Assembly: GCF_005221285.1 (NCBI RefSeq)
Contig: NZ_CP039886.1
Span: 62,001 to 126,000, forward strand
DNA from: Neisseria flavescens
Lineage (GTDB): Bacteria > Pseudomonadota > Gammaproteobacteria > Burkholderiales > Neisseriaceae
Direction: 5' to 3'
DNA length: 64,000 nucleotides
A program made the translations under genes and the position numbers. Within the stretch, counting starts at the first letter, position 1; each line of letters starts with the position of its first letter. Under the pieces are notes generated by a model. The model had not been told where the DNA came from, ran no database searches, and worked only from the letters and a program-made list of their open reading frames with translations. This document shows positions 44,867 through 52,840 of this stretch, piece after piece.

Positions 44867-44995
44867 GGTTTGAATCCGGTACAAGTGGAAAAGCTTATTT
44901 TAATCCGTTATGGAGGTCGTCTGAAAGTTGTCATCAAGGTTTCAGACGGCCTTATATATTGCACTCCGTTAAGGGAGTGTAAATTACAAACAAAA

Positions 44996-45033
44996 CCCCT
45001 TGACAAGTTCTGATTAACCGACTTTTCAAGGGG
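44996..45033 (+). other. Large inverted repeat at the prophage left end
   Basis: CCCCTTGACAAGT and ACTTTTCAAGGGG form 13-base arms with one mismatch around a 12-base loop, just before the first phage ORF. It may be part of the replication origin or an attachment/packaging signal. A second palindrome, CACTCC-GTTAAG-GGAGTG, lies at 44962-44979. Confidence 0.55.
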
Positions 45034-45039
45034 TCTGAA

Positions 45040-45258
45040 ATGTCAATTTGTTTCTACACTATCACACCTCAACCGGAACAAAATCCAGTTGCCTACATCT
45101 TACGTCTTTTTTCCGATAAGGACGGCTATTCCAAGCTCATTAATACAAGAGCTTTCCACGTAACCAATCCCCAAAATCCAAAAGCAACAGAAGAAACCGC
45201 TTCTTTATATGGCGATTTGTGCGTAGCTGATTTTATAAATCAGGAGGAAAACGCATGA
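45040..45258 (+). CDS. Small phage protein upstream of rep
   Basis: 72 residues, starting MSICFYTITPQPEQNP; no signal peptide, no recognised domain. The stop codon overlaps the rep start (ATGA at 45255-45258), so the two are translationally coupled. By position it may serve in replication or its control. Family not recognised. Confidence 0.65.
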   Translation: MSICFYTITPQPEQNPVAYILRLFSDKDGYSKLINTRAFHVTNPQNPKATEETASLYGDLCVADFINQEENA

Positions 45259-46148
45259 ACCGTTCAGCTTCAGCAAGCGCGGAACGCGCTCTTCCTTGTC
45301 TAAATAGTAACAACTGCATTGAGACCGCAAACAGCGGCGAAATCAAGCAGTTGCCAAGTCAGTATGAAAACCGTAAAGCGTACACGCTGAACGAGTTTTC
45401 CACTTCTTACAAAAAATCCACTACTGCCCTAGAAATGAACGTCAAAGCGTTCATTGAAGCCTTTGGCCTGAACAAAGTCGGCTTTTTAACCCTGACCTTT
45501 GCCGATGACGTAACCGACCCGAAAGAAGCGCAACGCCGTTTTCACAGCTTAAGAACCAACTTTCTCAAACGCCACTTTTCTGAATACGTCTGCGTTTACG
45601 AACGCACGAAGAAAGGCCGTATCCATTTCCATCTAATCGTAAATACCCGTGTCGATATACGGCGCGGCCTGAATTTCCGCGAAATCGCCGCAGGCCGTTA
45701 CAGCTCGGCAAATCCAGCATTGCGCCAACTGTGGGCATTGCTCCGTGAAAACGTCCACAAATACGGCTTTGGCCGTACTGAACTGTTGCCGGTCAAAACC
45801 AACAGCAAAGGCTTGGCGCGATACGTATCCAAATACATCAGCAAACACATCAACAGCCGACTGCCAGAAGACAAAGGTTATAGGCTCGTGCGTACCAGCA
45901 TGGATAAAAAATCCATGTGGAAAGTAGCAAACAGCAATTTTGCTTTTTTGTCCAAAGGCTCGAAAGAGTGGAGACGCAAGCTAAAAAAGTGGGTTGAGCA
46001 GGTAGAAAGCTATCTGAACCTCGTGGCCGAATGGAAACACCGCGTAGCCCTGCCCAGCATTACCCAAGACAATTACAACACCGTCTTGGCCTTTGTCCTA
46101 AGCCCGAAATGGGCATTTAAAAACCGAGAAACCATCATCAATATGTAG
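45255..46148 (+). CDS. Rolling-circle replication initiator (HUH endonuclease)
   Basis: A 297-residue Rep. Motif I is GFLTLTFADDV (about residues 77-87); the metal-binding HUH motif is IHFHLIVNTR (about residues 118-127); the nicking tyrosine motif is LARYVSKYISKHI (about residues 193-205). The protein nicks the plus strand at the phage origin. It matches the Rep of MDA-like neisserial phages. The first 60 residues (Ser/Ala/Asn-rich) are not conserved in such enzymes, so a later start is possible. Confidence 0.88.
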   Translation: MNRSASASAERALPCLNSNNCIETANSGEIKQLPSQYENRKAYTLNEFSTSYKKSTTALEMNVKAFIEAFGLNKVGFLTLTFADDVTDPKEAQRRFHSLRTNFLKRHFSEYVCVYERTKKGRIHFHLIVNTRVDIRRGLNFREIAAGRYSSANPALRQLWALLRENVHKYGFGRTELLPVKTNSKGLARYVSKYISKHINSRLPEDKGYRLVRTSMDKKSMWKVANSNFAFLSKGSKEWRRKLKKWVEQVESYLNLVAEWKHRVALPSITQDNYNTVLAFVLSPKWAFKNRETIINM

Positions 46149-46203
46149 CGAAACCCGTAACCGTTGAATACCAGTAACCCAGACCTTAAAGAAAGGAAAA
46201 AAC

Positions 46204-46473
46204 ATGACACAAGAAACAGAACGCCGACAAGGTATGTTTGTTATCGCCTCTTTTGACCGAATGTTCACGCGTGAACGCAAAAACCAAGACGGCACATTTA
46301 CCAAGTCGCATTATGTCGGCCTGATTATCCGTAGCGAAACCGAAACGCGACTTTGCGAAGTTCGCACAAAACACCCTGAAAAATACGAAGGTTACAAGCC
46401 ACATCAAATCGTTTCAATGCAAGTATTCCCACGCGCATTCAATAACAACATCTACTATTCGGACGAATCATAA
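46204..46473 (+). CDS. Small phage protein, candidate ssDNA-binding protein
   Basis: 89 residues, MTQETERRQGMFVIASFDRMF, with a beta-rich basic middle (RERKNQDGTFTKSHYVGLIIRS). The length, composition and position between rep and the coat gene are those of gpV-like single-stranded DNA-binding proteins of filamentous phages. This is inference; I recognise no specific motif. AGGAAAAAAC ribosome site. Confidence 0.6.
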   Translation: MTQETERRQGMFVIASFDRMFTRERKNQDGTFTKSHYVGLIIRSETETRLCEVRTKHPEKYEGYKPHQIVSMQVFPRAFNNNIYYSDES

Positions 46474-46561
46474 ACCAGTTTTAGGGGTTTGGCCGTTTCC
46501 CCTGAATCAGACCCCTAAAAACGGCCACAACATTTTTTTAACTCACTTAAAGGAAAAAATC

Positions 46562-46786
46562 ATGAAAATGATGACTTTAAAAAACGCAGCGCGTAAAGCG
46601 GCTGCAACCGTAGCAGTAGCCGCAATGTCTGCTCCCGTTTGGGCTGATGGCACACCGCTGGAAGCCGCACAAACCGAAATCGGCGGCCTGAAAGCAGGCA
46701 TTGTAGCCATTGGCGCCGTGATTATCGGCATCGCCGTGGCAACCGTTACCATCGGCGTAATCAAACGCGCAGTATCCAAAGCCTAA
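46562..46786 (+). CDS. Major coat protein precursor
   Basis: 74 residues: a 28-29-residue signal peptide ending APVWA, then a mature chain of about 45 residues with an amphipathic start (DGTPLEAAQTEIGGLKAG), one membrane helix (IVAIGAVIIGIAVATVTIGVI) and a basic C terminus (KRAVSKA) that faces the DNA. This is the gpVIII layout. AAAGGAAAAAA before the ATG suggests strong translation. Confidence 0.88.
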   Translation: MKMMTLKNAARKAAATVAVAAMSAPVWADGTPLEAAQTEIGGLKAGIVAIGAVIIGIAVATVTIGVIKRAVSKA

Positions 46787-46795
46787 GGAAACGAC

Positions 46796-47110
46796 ATGGG
46801 TTATCAAGTCGGAAGAATCTGTTACGGCACAGAAGCCGAAGCAGTGAACAGCGTGATGACCCAAGTCGTACCGACCATAGACAAAGACGGGGTGCTACAT
46901 CACCCCGTTTTTAATGGCAAGACTTGGACATACAGGCAAAACGGTTACGAGTACCCGATAAAACTCACATTCCCCCAATGCGACCCAAACGAATACACAA
47001 ACGCAGGCAGAGAAATAGGAATAGCCATGTTAGGCGCGTTTGTAGTCGTTTGGATTATACGAGCAGTGCTTTCAACCTTGAACATACTGAAAGAAAGAGA
47101 TGAAGAATAA
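46796..47110 (+). CDS. Small phage membrane protein
   Basis: 104 residues, starting MGYQVGRICYGTEAEAVNSVM, two cysteines, one C-terminal membrane span (IAMLGAFVVVWIIRAVLSTLNIL) and a charged end. The family is common in MDA-like phages at this position; a minor coat role is plausible. Its stop codon (TAA 47108-47110) overlaps an ATG at 47110 and lies after the tspB start at 47100. Confidence 0.72.
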   Translation: MGYQVGRICYGTEAEAVNSVMTQVVPTIDKDGVLHHPVFNGKTWTYRQNGYEYPIKLTFPQCDPNEYTNAGREIGIAMLGAFVVVWIIRAVLSTLNILKERDEE

Positions 47111-48965
47111 TGCTCCCCGAAATTCTATTTTTAATTGCCATCGCCCCCTATCTGTTCTGCTGCTGGGCGTTGTCGTTCCTCATGCTCAAGTGATTGCAGA
47201 CGCAACACTACCGCCACCGGCACAACACCAAAATGCGGGCTTTCCGTCTGCCCAAAAACTCGAGCAGATGGGATACAACAGAGAGACAGGCGTTTGGAAA
47301 GTACAAACAAACCCAACAGGCAAGCCGACCGTAAGCAGCGGCGGCGGTCAAATCATGGGGACGCAGAACCAGCGTGTAACCGTAACGGATGCGTACGGCA
47401 ATAAAGCGACCGTGAACACCCAAGTAACGCAGAATGTGGGAGTGGGCAAACTTCAGACGGCAACTAATGGGGTTGCGGTGGGTTTAGGGTTTGCTAATGG
47501 TATGAACTCGGCAGCACCAAATGTTGAAAAATTAGGTAGCGCCATTGCAAAAGGCGATTATAAAGATGCTGCATGGCAGGGCTTTAGTTCTGTATTTAAA
47601 TTTGTAGACGGTTTTTTTTCAAGTCCAGGGCAATCAACGGCGAATTTAGTAGATAGGTTCGTACAAGGCTACTTTGACGGCAAGTACCAAGTAAACGCCG
47701 AAAAAACCGATAGGATAGGAAACGCGATTATCGCAAAGAAAGCTGCAGAGAGGGCAAGAACCGCACAAGCCCAAGCCGAACGCGCAGGCGATTTACGCTC
47801 AGCAGTAGCCAACGCCGCAGCAGCCAAAGCCGCAGAAGCAGCAGCAGAAGCAGAACAAAAAGCGCAACAACAAGAACAACAGAGGAAAGAAGAACAGAAA
47901 AGAGAAGAAGAAGCAAAAGCAAAAGGGCTTTATGCTTATGATTTAATTGTTAAGAAGATTTTTCAACCAAATATTTACAAATCTGAATCTTCAGTTACAT
48001 ATAAAGGTTACAAGGTTTATTCAAATAGTACTAATTATGATGTATTTTCAAGCGGTTTTATAAATAATGGTGGTTTTTACCATAACTATAATCCTAGTAA
48101 AGATTATTCGTTTTTTACTGGTTTAAAAAATCCGTCTAAAATTAGTTTAGAAATTAATAATCTTCCTAAAGAAAGTTCAATCTATTACGAGATTAGATCA
48201 TACCCAGCAGGCAGTCCCGATATTCCTAATGCAGCTAAGAATACTGGTCAAGTAAAACCTGAAGATTTCATGCTGACACAAAAAGAAATGTTAGACATTC
48301 TCAAGCGAATGCTTGAGAACAATCAGACAAACCATGCCGAATTAATGAACCAGCTCGCCAAAATGGGCAACGTCGTACTCGATTCGACCACCTCGACCGA
48401 GTTCACACCGGCAACGGCTACTACCGCCCCTTATACTCCGTCAGGATCGAACACACCGCAGCAGACCCAAATCACGATAAACAAAGACGGCAGCGTAACA
48501 ACAAGCGTTATTCCTCGTTCCGACCTCGTACCGAACAGCCCACAAGCCCCAACGCGAAGCTCGTTGATACCCAAAAACCCCAGTACCCCAACCACGCCGA
48601 CAAGCCCGACAAGTCCAACCACACCAACGACACCGACTAGCCCAAACAACCCAAGCACACCTATCACACCCGATAATCCGACCGTGCCAAACAAGCCTAA
48701 AGAAGACCAACCACCGCAGGAAAATACAGCCTATGAAGACCCCGACATACCCACCCAAACCGTAGATTTAGACTTTAAACCAGCAGATATATTTTCAGTT
48801 GACGGCGTATGCCCCGAACCTAGAAGCGTAGATTTCGGCATGTTCGGACAACATGAATTTTCATATGACCCCCTATGCGATTTTGCCCGAAAAATAAGGC
48901 CGATTTTGATACTTATCACAATCGTATCCTGCTCCTTTTTCGTTTACTCATCACTGAAAGACTAA
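47100..48965 (+). CDS. TspB-like phage adsorption (attachment) protein
   Basis: A 621-residue gpIII-like minor coat protein. A hydrophobic segment (PLSVLLLGVVV, residues 16-26) and VIADA fit a signal peptide. The N-terminal part is Gly/Asn-rich, then a long Ala/Glu/Lys/Gln helix (about residues 215-280), an AT-rich Tyr/Asn/Ser domain (about residues 280-375), a Pro/Thr/Ser spacer with repeated PTTPTSP (about residues 490-525), the CPEP..C disulfide region and a C-terminal membrane anchor (RPILILITIVSCSFFVYSSL). Meningococcal TspB binds human IgG; no such activity can be claimed here. Start at 47100 or a GTG near 47190. Confidence 0.78.
   Translation: MKNNAPRNSIFNCHRPLSVLLLGVVVPHAQVIADATLPPPAQHQNAGFPSAQKLEQMGYNRETGVWKVQTNPTGKPTVSSGGGQIMGTQNQRVTVTDAYGNKATVNTQVTQNVGVGKLQTATNGVAVGLGFANGMNSAAPNVEKLGSAIAKGDYKDAAWQGFSSVFKFVDGFFSSPGQSTANLVDRFVQGYFDGKYQVNAEKTDRIGNAIIAKKAAERARTAQAQAERAGDLRSAVANAAAAKAAEAAAEAEQKAQQQEQQRKEEQKREEEAKAKGLYAYDLIVKKIFQPNIYKSESSVTYKGYKVYSNSTNYDVFSSGFINNGGFYHNYNPSKDYSFFTGLKNPSKISLEINNLPKESSIYYEIRSYPAGSPDIPNAAKNTGQVKPEDFMLTQKEMLDILKRMLENNQTNHAELMNQLAKMGNVVLDSTTSTEFTPATATTAPYTPSGSNTPQQTQITINKDGSVTTSVIPRSDLVPNSPQAPTRSSLIPKNPSTPTTPTSPTSPTTPTTPTSPNNPSTPITPDNPTVPNKPKEDQPPQENTAYEDPDIPTQTVDLDFKPADIFSVDGVCPEPRSVDFGMFGQHEFSYDPLCDFARKIRPILILITIVSCSFFVYSSLKD
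47110..47193 (+). CDS. Possible 27-residue hydrophobic ORF overlapping tspB
   Basis: ATG 47110 shares its A with the TAA stop of the preceding gene. It encodes a very hydrophobic peptide, MLPEILFLIAIAPYLFCC followed by WALSFLMLK, in a different frame from tspB. A one-base stop-start overlap and a clean transmembrane profile suggest it could be translated by re-initiation. It could also be coincidence. Confidence 0.35.
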   Translation: MLPEILFLIAIAPYLFCCWALSFLMLK

Positions 48966-48966
48966 A

Positions 48967-49248
48967 ATGAATATCGGGAACATCATAACCGCCGTACTGA
49001 TGACCGTAGCAGGCAGACTAATCGCCGCGTTCGGTCTGTCGTTTGTAACCTATGTCGGCCTGAACGAAGTTCAGAGCCGCATAGTCGCGGCCATTGCCGA
49101 AAACCTGAACAACATCCCAAAAGAAGCCTTGCAGATTGCCTATATCGCAGGCTTGGGCGTAGTGCTTAACTGGATAATCGGCGCATTTGCCTTTGTCATT
49201 TCCACAAAAAGCCTGACTAAACTGGCCGCAGGCATATCCAAAAAATAG
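48967..49248 (+). CDS. Small phage membrane protein (DUF2523-like minor coat)
   Basis: 93 residues with two or three hydrophobic segments (ITAVLMTVAGRLIAAFGLSFVTYVGL, AYIAGLGVVLNWIIGAFAFVI) joined by VQSRIVAAIAENLNNIPKEAL. This is the standard partner gene between the adsorption protein and Zot in filamentous phages (gpVI-like). Spacing to tspB is one base. Confidence 0.8.
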   Translation: MNIGNIITAVLMTVAGRLIAAFGLSFVTYVGLNEVQSRIVAAIAENLNNIPKEALQIAYIAGLGVVLNWIIGAFAFVISTKSLTKLAAGISKK

Positions 49249-49260
49249 AGAGAAAAAGCC

Positions 49261-50454
49261 ATGTTATATCTGTTCACAGGCGTACCCGGTTCGGGCAAAA
49301 CCCTGAACGTAGTTTCAATGCTGGCCAAACGTCACGACCTCAAAAACCGACCCTTGTTTGTTGACGGGATTCTAGAACTTAAAATACCACACGAACAAAT
49401 CCCCGAGGGCGAAAGCATACAGACTTGGCCGAAGTGGGCGCCGACAGGCGCAATCATCGTTGTTGACGAATGCCAGCGCATCTTTAGGCCGCGCCCGAGT
49501 GGCTCGAAAGTACCCGATTACGTTTCAGAACTAGAAACCCATCGCCATCGAGGCCTAGACTTCTTTTTTATTACCCAACACCCCCGATTAATTGATGTCA
49601 ACCTAAGAAGCCTAATTGAGCATCACACCCATGTGAGCAAGACCGAACTGGGCGTAAGGCGCAAACTGGAATGGAGTACGGGTGGCGCTAAAAATCCCGA
49701 AAGCAGAGCAGACGTAAGAGACGCACTCAAAAGCGTGTACAAGCTGGATAAAAGCGTGTACGGCCTATACAAATCAGCCGAAGAACACACCAAAATCAGA
49801 ACAGGCCGCAGCAAAGTCTTTTACCTGATTCCTGTCATACTTTTGATGATAATCGGCGGCCTTTGGGGCTTTTATGACTTTTGGGGAGACTTCAAAAAAA
49901 CCACGCCGACCCCCACGGCGCAGCAGGAAGTTGCCGCGCCAGCGGCAAGCCCCGAAACGGGCGGCACGGTGGGGGCGCAAGCCCAAAACGGGACGCACGG
50001 AACGGGGCAATATCCCGAAGCGCAGCCAACGCCCGAGCCGCAGCAGCAGCGGCCACACCTGACCGAAGACGATTATAAGCCCGCCATAGACGGCCAACCC
50101 CACACCGCGCCGATATACGACCAATTCAACAAAGCCGTAAAGACTATGCCCTATCCGGTTGCTTGCGTTAAAAACGCAAACCGCTGTACCTGCTACACAG
50201 ACCAAGGCACAACGATTAAAGGCTTCAGTAAAACCCAATGTCTTGAGTTCGTAGAGAACGGTATATATAATCCGTACAAGGATAGTAACCGATTAACGAC
50301 AGAAACCACGACACCTAAAGCAGAAGCACCGCAGGGCGGCAAAGTTGCTGTTATGGGCGGCAAGCCGCAGCAAAATCTCATGTACGACAACTGGGAAGAG
50401 CGCGGCAGGGATTTTGAAGGAATCGGCGGCGGCGTGGTAGGAGATGGGACATAA
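49261..50454 (+). CDS. zot: Zonular occludens toxin (Zot)-like phage assembly ATPase
   Basis: A 397-residue gpI homologue. Walker A is TGVPGSGKTLNVV (about residues 6-18), Walker B AIIVVDECQRIF (about residues 63-74), and ITQHPRLIDVNLRSLIEHH follows. A single membrane helix (YLIPVILLMIIGGLWGFYDF, about residues 186-205) leads to a periplasmic Pro/Gln/Ala-rich part with three cysteines (ACVKNANRCTC). It drives virion extrusion through the inner membrane. The Vibrio Zot toxin activity is tied to its own C terminus and is not implied here. Confidence 0.92.
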   Translation: MLYLFTGVPGSGKTLNVVSMLAKRHDLKNRPLFVDGILELKIPHEQIPEGESIQTWPKWAPTGAIIVVDECQRIFRPRPSGSKVPDYVSELETHRHRGLDFFFITQHPRLIDVNLRSLIEHHTHVSKTELGVRRKLEWSTGGAKNPESRADVRDALKSVYKLDKSVYGLYKSAEEHTKIRTGRSKVFYLIPVILLMIIGGLWGFYDFWGDFKKTTPTPTAQQEVAAPAASPETGGTVGAQAQNGTHGTGQYPEAQPTPEPQQQRPHLTEDDYKPAIDGQPHTAPIYDQFNKAVKTMPYPVACVKNANRCTCYTDQGTTIKGFSKTQCLEFVENGIYNPYKDSNRLTTETTTPKAEAPQGGKVAVMGGKPQQNLMYDNWEERGRDFEGIGGGVVGDGT

Positions 50455-50612
50455 TGGGAGCAGGCTTTTTACTCGGCATATGGGCAACCCGTTGCTACTA
50501 TAAAAAAGGCGGTTGGGCAGGCGTGAAGAAGTATTTTATATTGCCGATTGTCCTGATTGAGTTTGTAGCTGTTTTAGGTATGTACTTTATAGAAACTTTT
50601 CACCCATCATAA
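50454..50612 (+). CDS. Small hydrophobic phage ORF after zot
   Basis: 52 residues, MGAGFLLGIWATRCYYKKGG, then a second hydrophobic stretch (YFILPIVLIEFVAVLGMYFI). The ATG overlaps the zot stop by one base (TAATG), pointing to coupled translation. Homologues occupy this slot in MDA phages as ORF9; function unknown. Confidence 0.62.
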   Translation: MGAGFLLGIWATRCYYKKGGWAGVKKYFILPIVLIEFVAVLGMYFIETFHPS

Positions 50613-51020
50613 CCGTTCCGCCACAGTAACCTTTACCAAGTCAGGGGGAGGACGTCCAGAAAGATTTGTAAATGCGCGTTTTTTGCATTTATAAATCTTT
50701 TTGGATACCCCTTGACGCTCTAGCCCACCCAAAAACGCTAGGGCAAAGGGGTGGGGTGGTTTTTTTACCCCACCCCCTGCCACGTGGCGAACGCGGGGCG
50801 CAGGGGCAGAGCCCCGCAAAACCCAAGAGACCCACCCCCCTATTGTTTTAAAAATAGAACAATAAGGGGTTTGGCCTCATGACCCAAACCGCCGCCCGCG
50901 ACTTCCCAAGTACGGCAAGGCCGCAAAGGCCGTAAAAAAGACTGAAGCGCGGGCGATTCCCTACCCAAGTTTGTACACTATCTAGGGCAATAATAGCCCG
51001 TATTCATAAGGCAAAAAATC
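50613..51020 (+). other. Hairpin-rich intergenic region of the prophage
   Basis: 408 bases without a gene. Three strong hairpins follow each other: 50660-50675 with 50685-50700 (16-base arms, one mismatch), 50748-50757 with 50767-50776 (GGGGTGGGGT/ACCCCACCCC) and 50793-50799 with 50811-50817 (GCGGGGC/GCCCCGC). A fourth small one, GGGC-AATAATA-GCCC, lies at about 50985-50999 before piv. Layout resembles the intergenic region of filamentous phages that holds the packaging signal and origins. Confidence 0.65.
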
Positions 51021-51977
51021 ATGAATCTAGGGATAGACGTTTCAAAGAACACGTTAGATTGCTGTCTGATTTCAGACGGCATTTTTTTTGAACGGCAGTT
51101 TAAAAACAACAGAACAGGATTTGATCAACTTAAATCATGGTTGAAAAAGAGCGGAGCAACCAGTGCCTTACATTGCTGCTGCGAAGCAACAGGCAAATAT
51201 TACGAAGCTGCAGCCGACTACTTGGCCGAAAGCTACGTTATGAGCGTGGAGAACCCACGCAAGATAAAAGGCTACGGCAACGCCAAGCTGCAACGGTCAA
51301 AAACCGACCGACTGGACGCAAGGCTAATTGCCCAATACTGCCGTGATATGAAGCCGCGAGTGTGGCAAAAGCCAAGCGAAGCACAAACCAAACTCAAAGA
51401 ACTTAACCAATACTGCCAGCGGTTGAAAGCCCAAAAAGCCGCCGAACAAACAAAACTACACACCGCGCCCGACTACCTCGCCTCCCTCATCGAAGACACA
51501 ATTAGACATCTGCAAAAGCAGATTAAGGCCGTTCAGGAAAAAATCGGCAAATTCCACCAAGACAATCCCGATTACAAGGCAAACAGAAACCGCCTTAAGA
51601 CCATCACAGGAGTAGGAGACAACACCGCCGACACTCTGCTAACCGTATTGGCCGAACAAGACCGATTTGAAAACCAGCGGCAATTTACCGCCTATCTCGG
51701 ACTAGACCCCAAACAATTTAAATCAGGCACGAGTGTCAAAGGCCGAGAGCGTATATCAAAAGTCGGTAGCAGCCGACTACGAACTGCCCTGTATATGCCA
51801 GCAATGCACGCTTACCGAAGCCGAACCTTTGCCCCTTTTGTGAGCCGATTGAAAGCCAACGGAAAAAGGCCGAAGCAAATCATAGTCGCCCTGATGCGCA
51901 AACTTGCCATTATCGCTTACAACCTGATAAAGACTGGCAAAGACTTTGAGCCGCAAAGGTATATGAACAAGAATTAA
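51021..51977 (+). CDS. piv: Piv/IS110-family site-specific recombinase (PivNM-like)
   Basis: A 318-residue DEDD recombinase. N-terminal RuvC-like catalytic domain starts NLGIDVSKNTLDCCLI (first Asp about residue 5), CCCEATGKYYE supplies the Glu, and RSKTDRLDARLIAQYC the DxxDA acidic pair. The C-terminal transposase-20 domain has LKTITGVGDNTADTLL and AYLGLDPKQFKSGTSVKGRERISKVGSSRLRTALYMPA with the conserved serine. In meningococci such genes are carried by MDA-type phages and linked to integration at dRS3. A reverse DUS lies near 51070. Confidence 0.87.
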   Translation: MNLGIDVSKNTLDCCLISDGIFFERQFKNNRTGFDQLKSWLKKSGATSALHCCCEATGKYYEAAADYLAESYVMSVENPRKIKGYGNAKLQRSKTDRLDARLIAQYCRDMKPRVWQKPSEAQTKLKELNQYCQRLKAQKAAEQTKLHTAPDYLASLIEDTIRHLQKQIKAVQEKIGKFHQDNPDYKANRNRLKTITGVGDNTADTLLTVLAEQDRFENQRQFTAYLGLDPKQFKSGTSVKGRERISKVGSSRLRTALYMPAMHAYRSRTFAPFVSRLKANGKRPKQIIVALMRKLAIIAYNLIKTGKDFEPQRYMNKN

Positions 51978-51995
51978 TAACCAAGCCAAAAAGAA

Positions 51996-52026
51996 AAACC
52001 TGCCGAAAAATCAGCAGGTTTGTTTT
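51996..52026 (+). terminator. Terminator after piv
   Basis: AAACCTGC, 10-base loop, GCAGGTTT followed by GTTTT. Confidence 0.75.
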
Positions 52027-52199
52027 ATTGCGTCAAAACAAAATGTAAAGATAGTGTAAAAGACGTGGACATATCACTACACTATCTTTTTTATGGTCTG
52101 ATTCTCATGATTTAGGCATAGGAAAATCCGTTTAGTAGGATCATGTAACCGATTATCAGATTTTCATACACTAAAATAATCATCTGAATTAGTATAACG

Positions 52200-52231
52200 T
52201 CTTAAAGTAAGGAATTGGTATCTTAAAGTAA
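52200..52231. promoter_or_regulatory. Direct-repeat operator candidate for the MarR regulator
   Basis: TCTTAAAGTAA occurs at 52200-52210 and again at 52221-52231, start to start 21 bases, i.e. two helical turns, within 100 bases of the regulator start codon. Confidence 0.4.
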
Positions 52232-52297
52232 ATTGTTATATCATATTTTATTTTGATTGATATCGAATAAAATAACTCACTCAGAAAGAAGGAATTT

Positions 52298-52792
52298 ATG
52301 AGTTTTTCACAAACCGAATTAGTCAACGCAATGAGTTTGCTTTCTACCCGTCTGCCGCAGTTTCCGGAGCAGCAAAACCAAGTATCCCGCATGTTGCGCA
52401 TCGTAACCGAACGTTTGAGCAGCCATTTGAACGAAAACCTAAAAGCGTTCGGCATCAATGAAAACCTGTGGTTTTCCCTGATGGCGGTTTACGTCAGCCC
52501 AAACAGCGAAATCCTACCTTCGCGCTTGAGCGACCTGATGGACTTGACGCGCACCAGTGCGACACGCCTGTCGGACGATATGGTTGAGCGCGGCTGGGTG
52601 GAGCGTTATATCAATCAAAAAGACCGCCGTCAGATTGTGCTAAAATTGACCCCTTCGGGTGAGACCTTCATCCACGAAGTATGGCCGCAAATTGCCCGTC
52701 AGAGCGGCCAGGCGTGGGAAGATTTCACGAAAGAGGATTATGATACGCTGCAACACCTGTTGGGTAAACTGTTGAACCGTTTGGGCAATTGA
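52298..52792 (+). CDS. MarR-family transcriptional regulator, FarR-like
   Basis: A 164-residue winged-helix protein: LRIVTERLSSHLNENLKAFGINENLWFSLM (dimer and first DNA-binding helices), LPSRLSDLMDLTRTSATRLSDDMVERGWVERY (recognition helix) and the wing DRRQIVLKLTPSGE. Together with the downstream pump genes it fits a FarR-type local repressor. Gonococcal FarR controls farAB for fatty-acid resistance, but is shorter, so orthology is not certain. AGAAAGAAGG precedes the ATG. The outer-membrane factor gene starts 48 bases later, likely in the same operon. Confidence 0.82.
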   Translation: MSFSQTELVNAMSLLSTRLPQFPEQQNQVSRMLRIVTERLSSHLNENLKAFGINENLWFSLMAVYVSPNSEILPSRLSDLMDLTRTSATRLSDDMVERGWVERYINQKDRRQIVLKLTPSGETFIHEVWPQIARQSGQAWEDFTKEDYDTLQHLLGKLLNRLGN

Positions 52793-52840
52793 CAACAGAC
52801 GGCCTATGGTCTGCGGCAGGCACACATAAACGGAGTCTGT

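Larger units (their letters stand above)
44955..51977 (+). mobile_element. MDA-type filamentous prophage
   Basis: About 7 kb with the gene order of meningococcal MDA/Nf phages: small ORF, rolling-circle Rep, small proteins, major coat, minor protein, TspB-like adsorption protein, small minor coat protein, Zot (gpI) assembly ATPase, small ORF, intergenic region and a Piv/IS110-type recombinase. Genes are tightly packed, often overlapping by 1-4 bases. DUS copies, common elsewhere, are almost absent (one reverse copy inside piv, and a partial one in tspB). The exact ends are uncertain: the left limit is placed after the DUS at 44941-44951, the right one at the piv stop. Confidence 0.85.
51978..52297 (+). 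other. Intergenic region between prophage and efflux cluster
   Basis: 320 bases. A terminator for piv (51996-52026), an inverted repeat AAGATAGTGTA (52048-52058) / TACACTATCTT (52079-52089), then AT-rich DNA with a candidate operator (52200-52231) in front of the MarR gene. No ORF. Confidence 0.6.

Noticed and set aside
45000..45040. CRISPR-like repeat or tRNA attachment site at the prophage edge.
   Set aside because: Only inverted repeats are seen; there is no repeat-spacer series anywhere in the window and no tRNA at either prophage end.
49261..50454. Zot as a host-directed toxin.
   Set aside because: The conserved part is the gpI assembly ATPase; nothing in the C terminus supports toxin activity.
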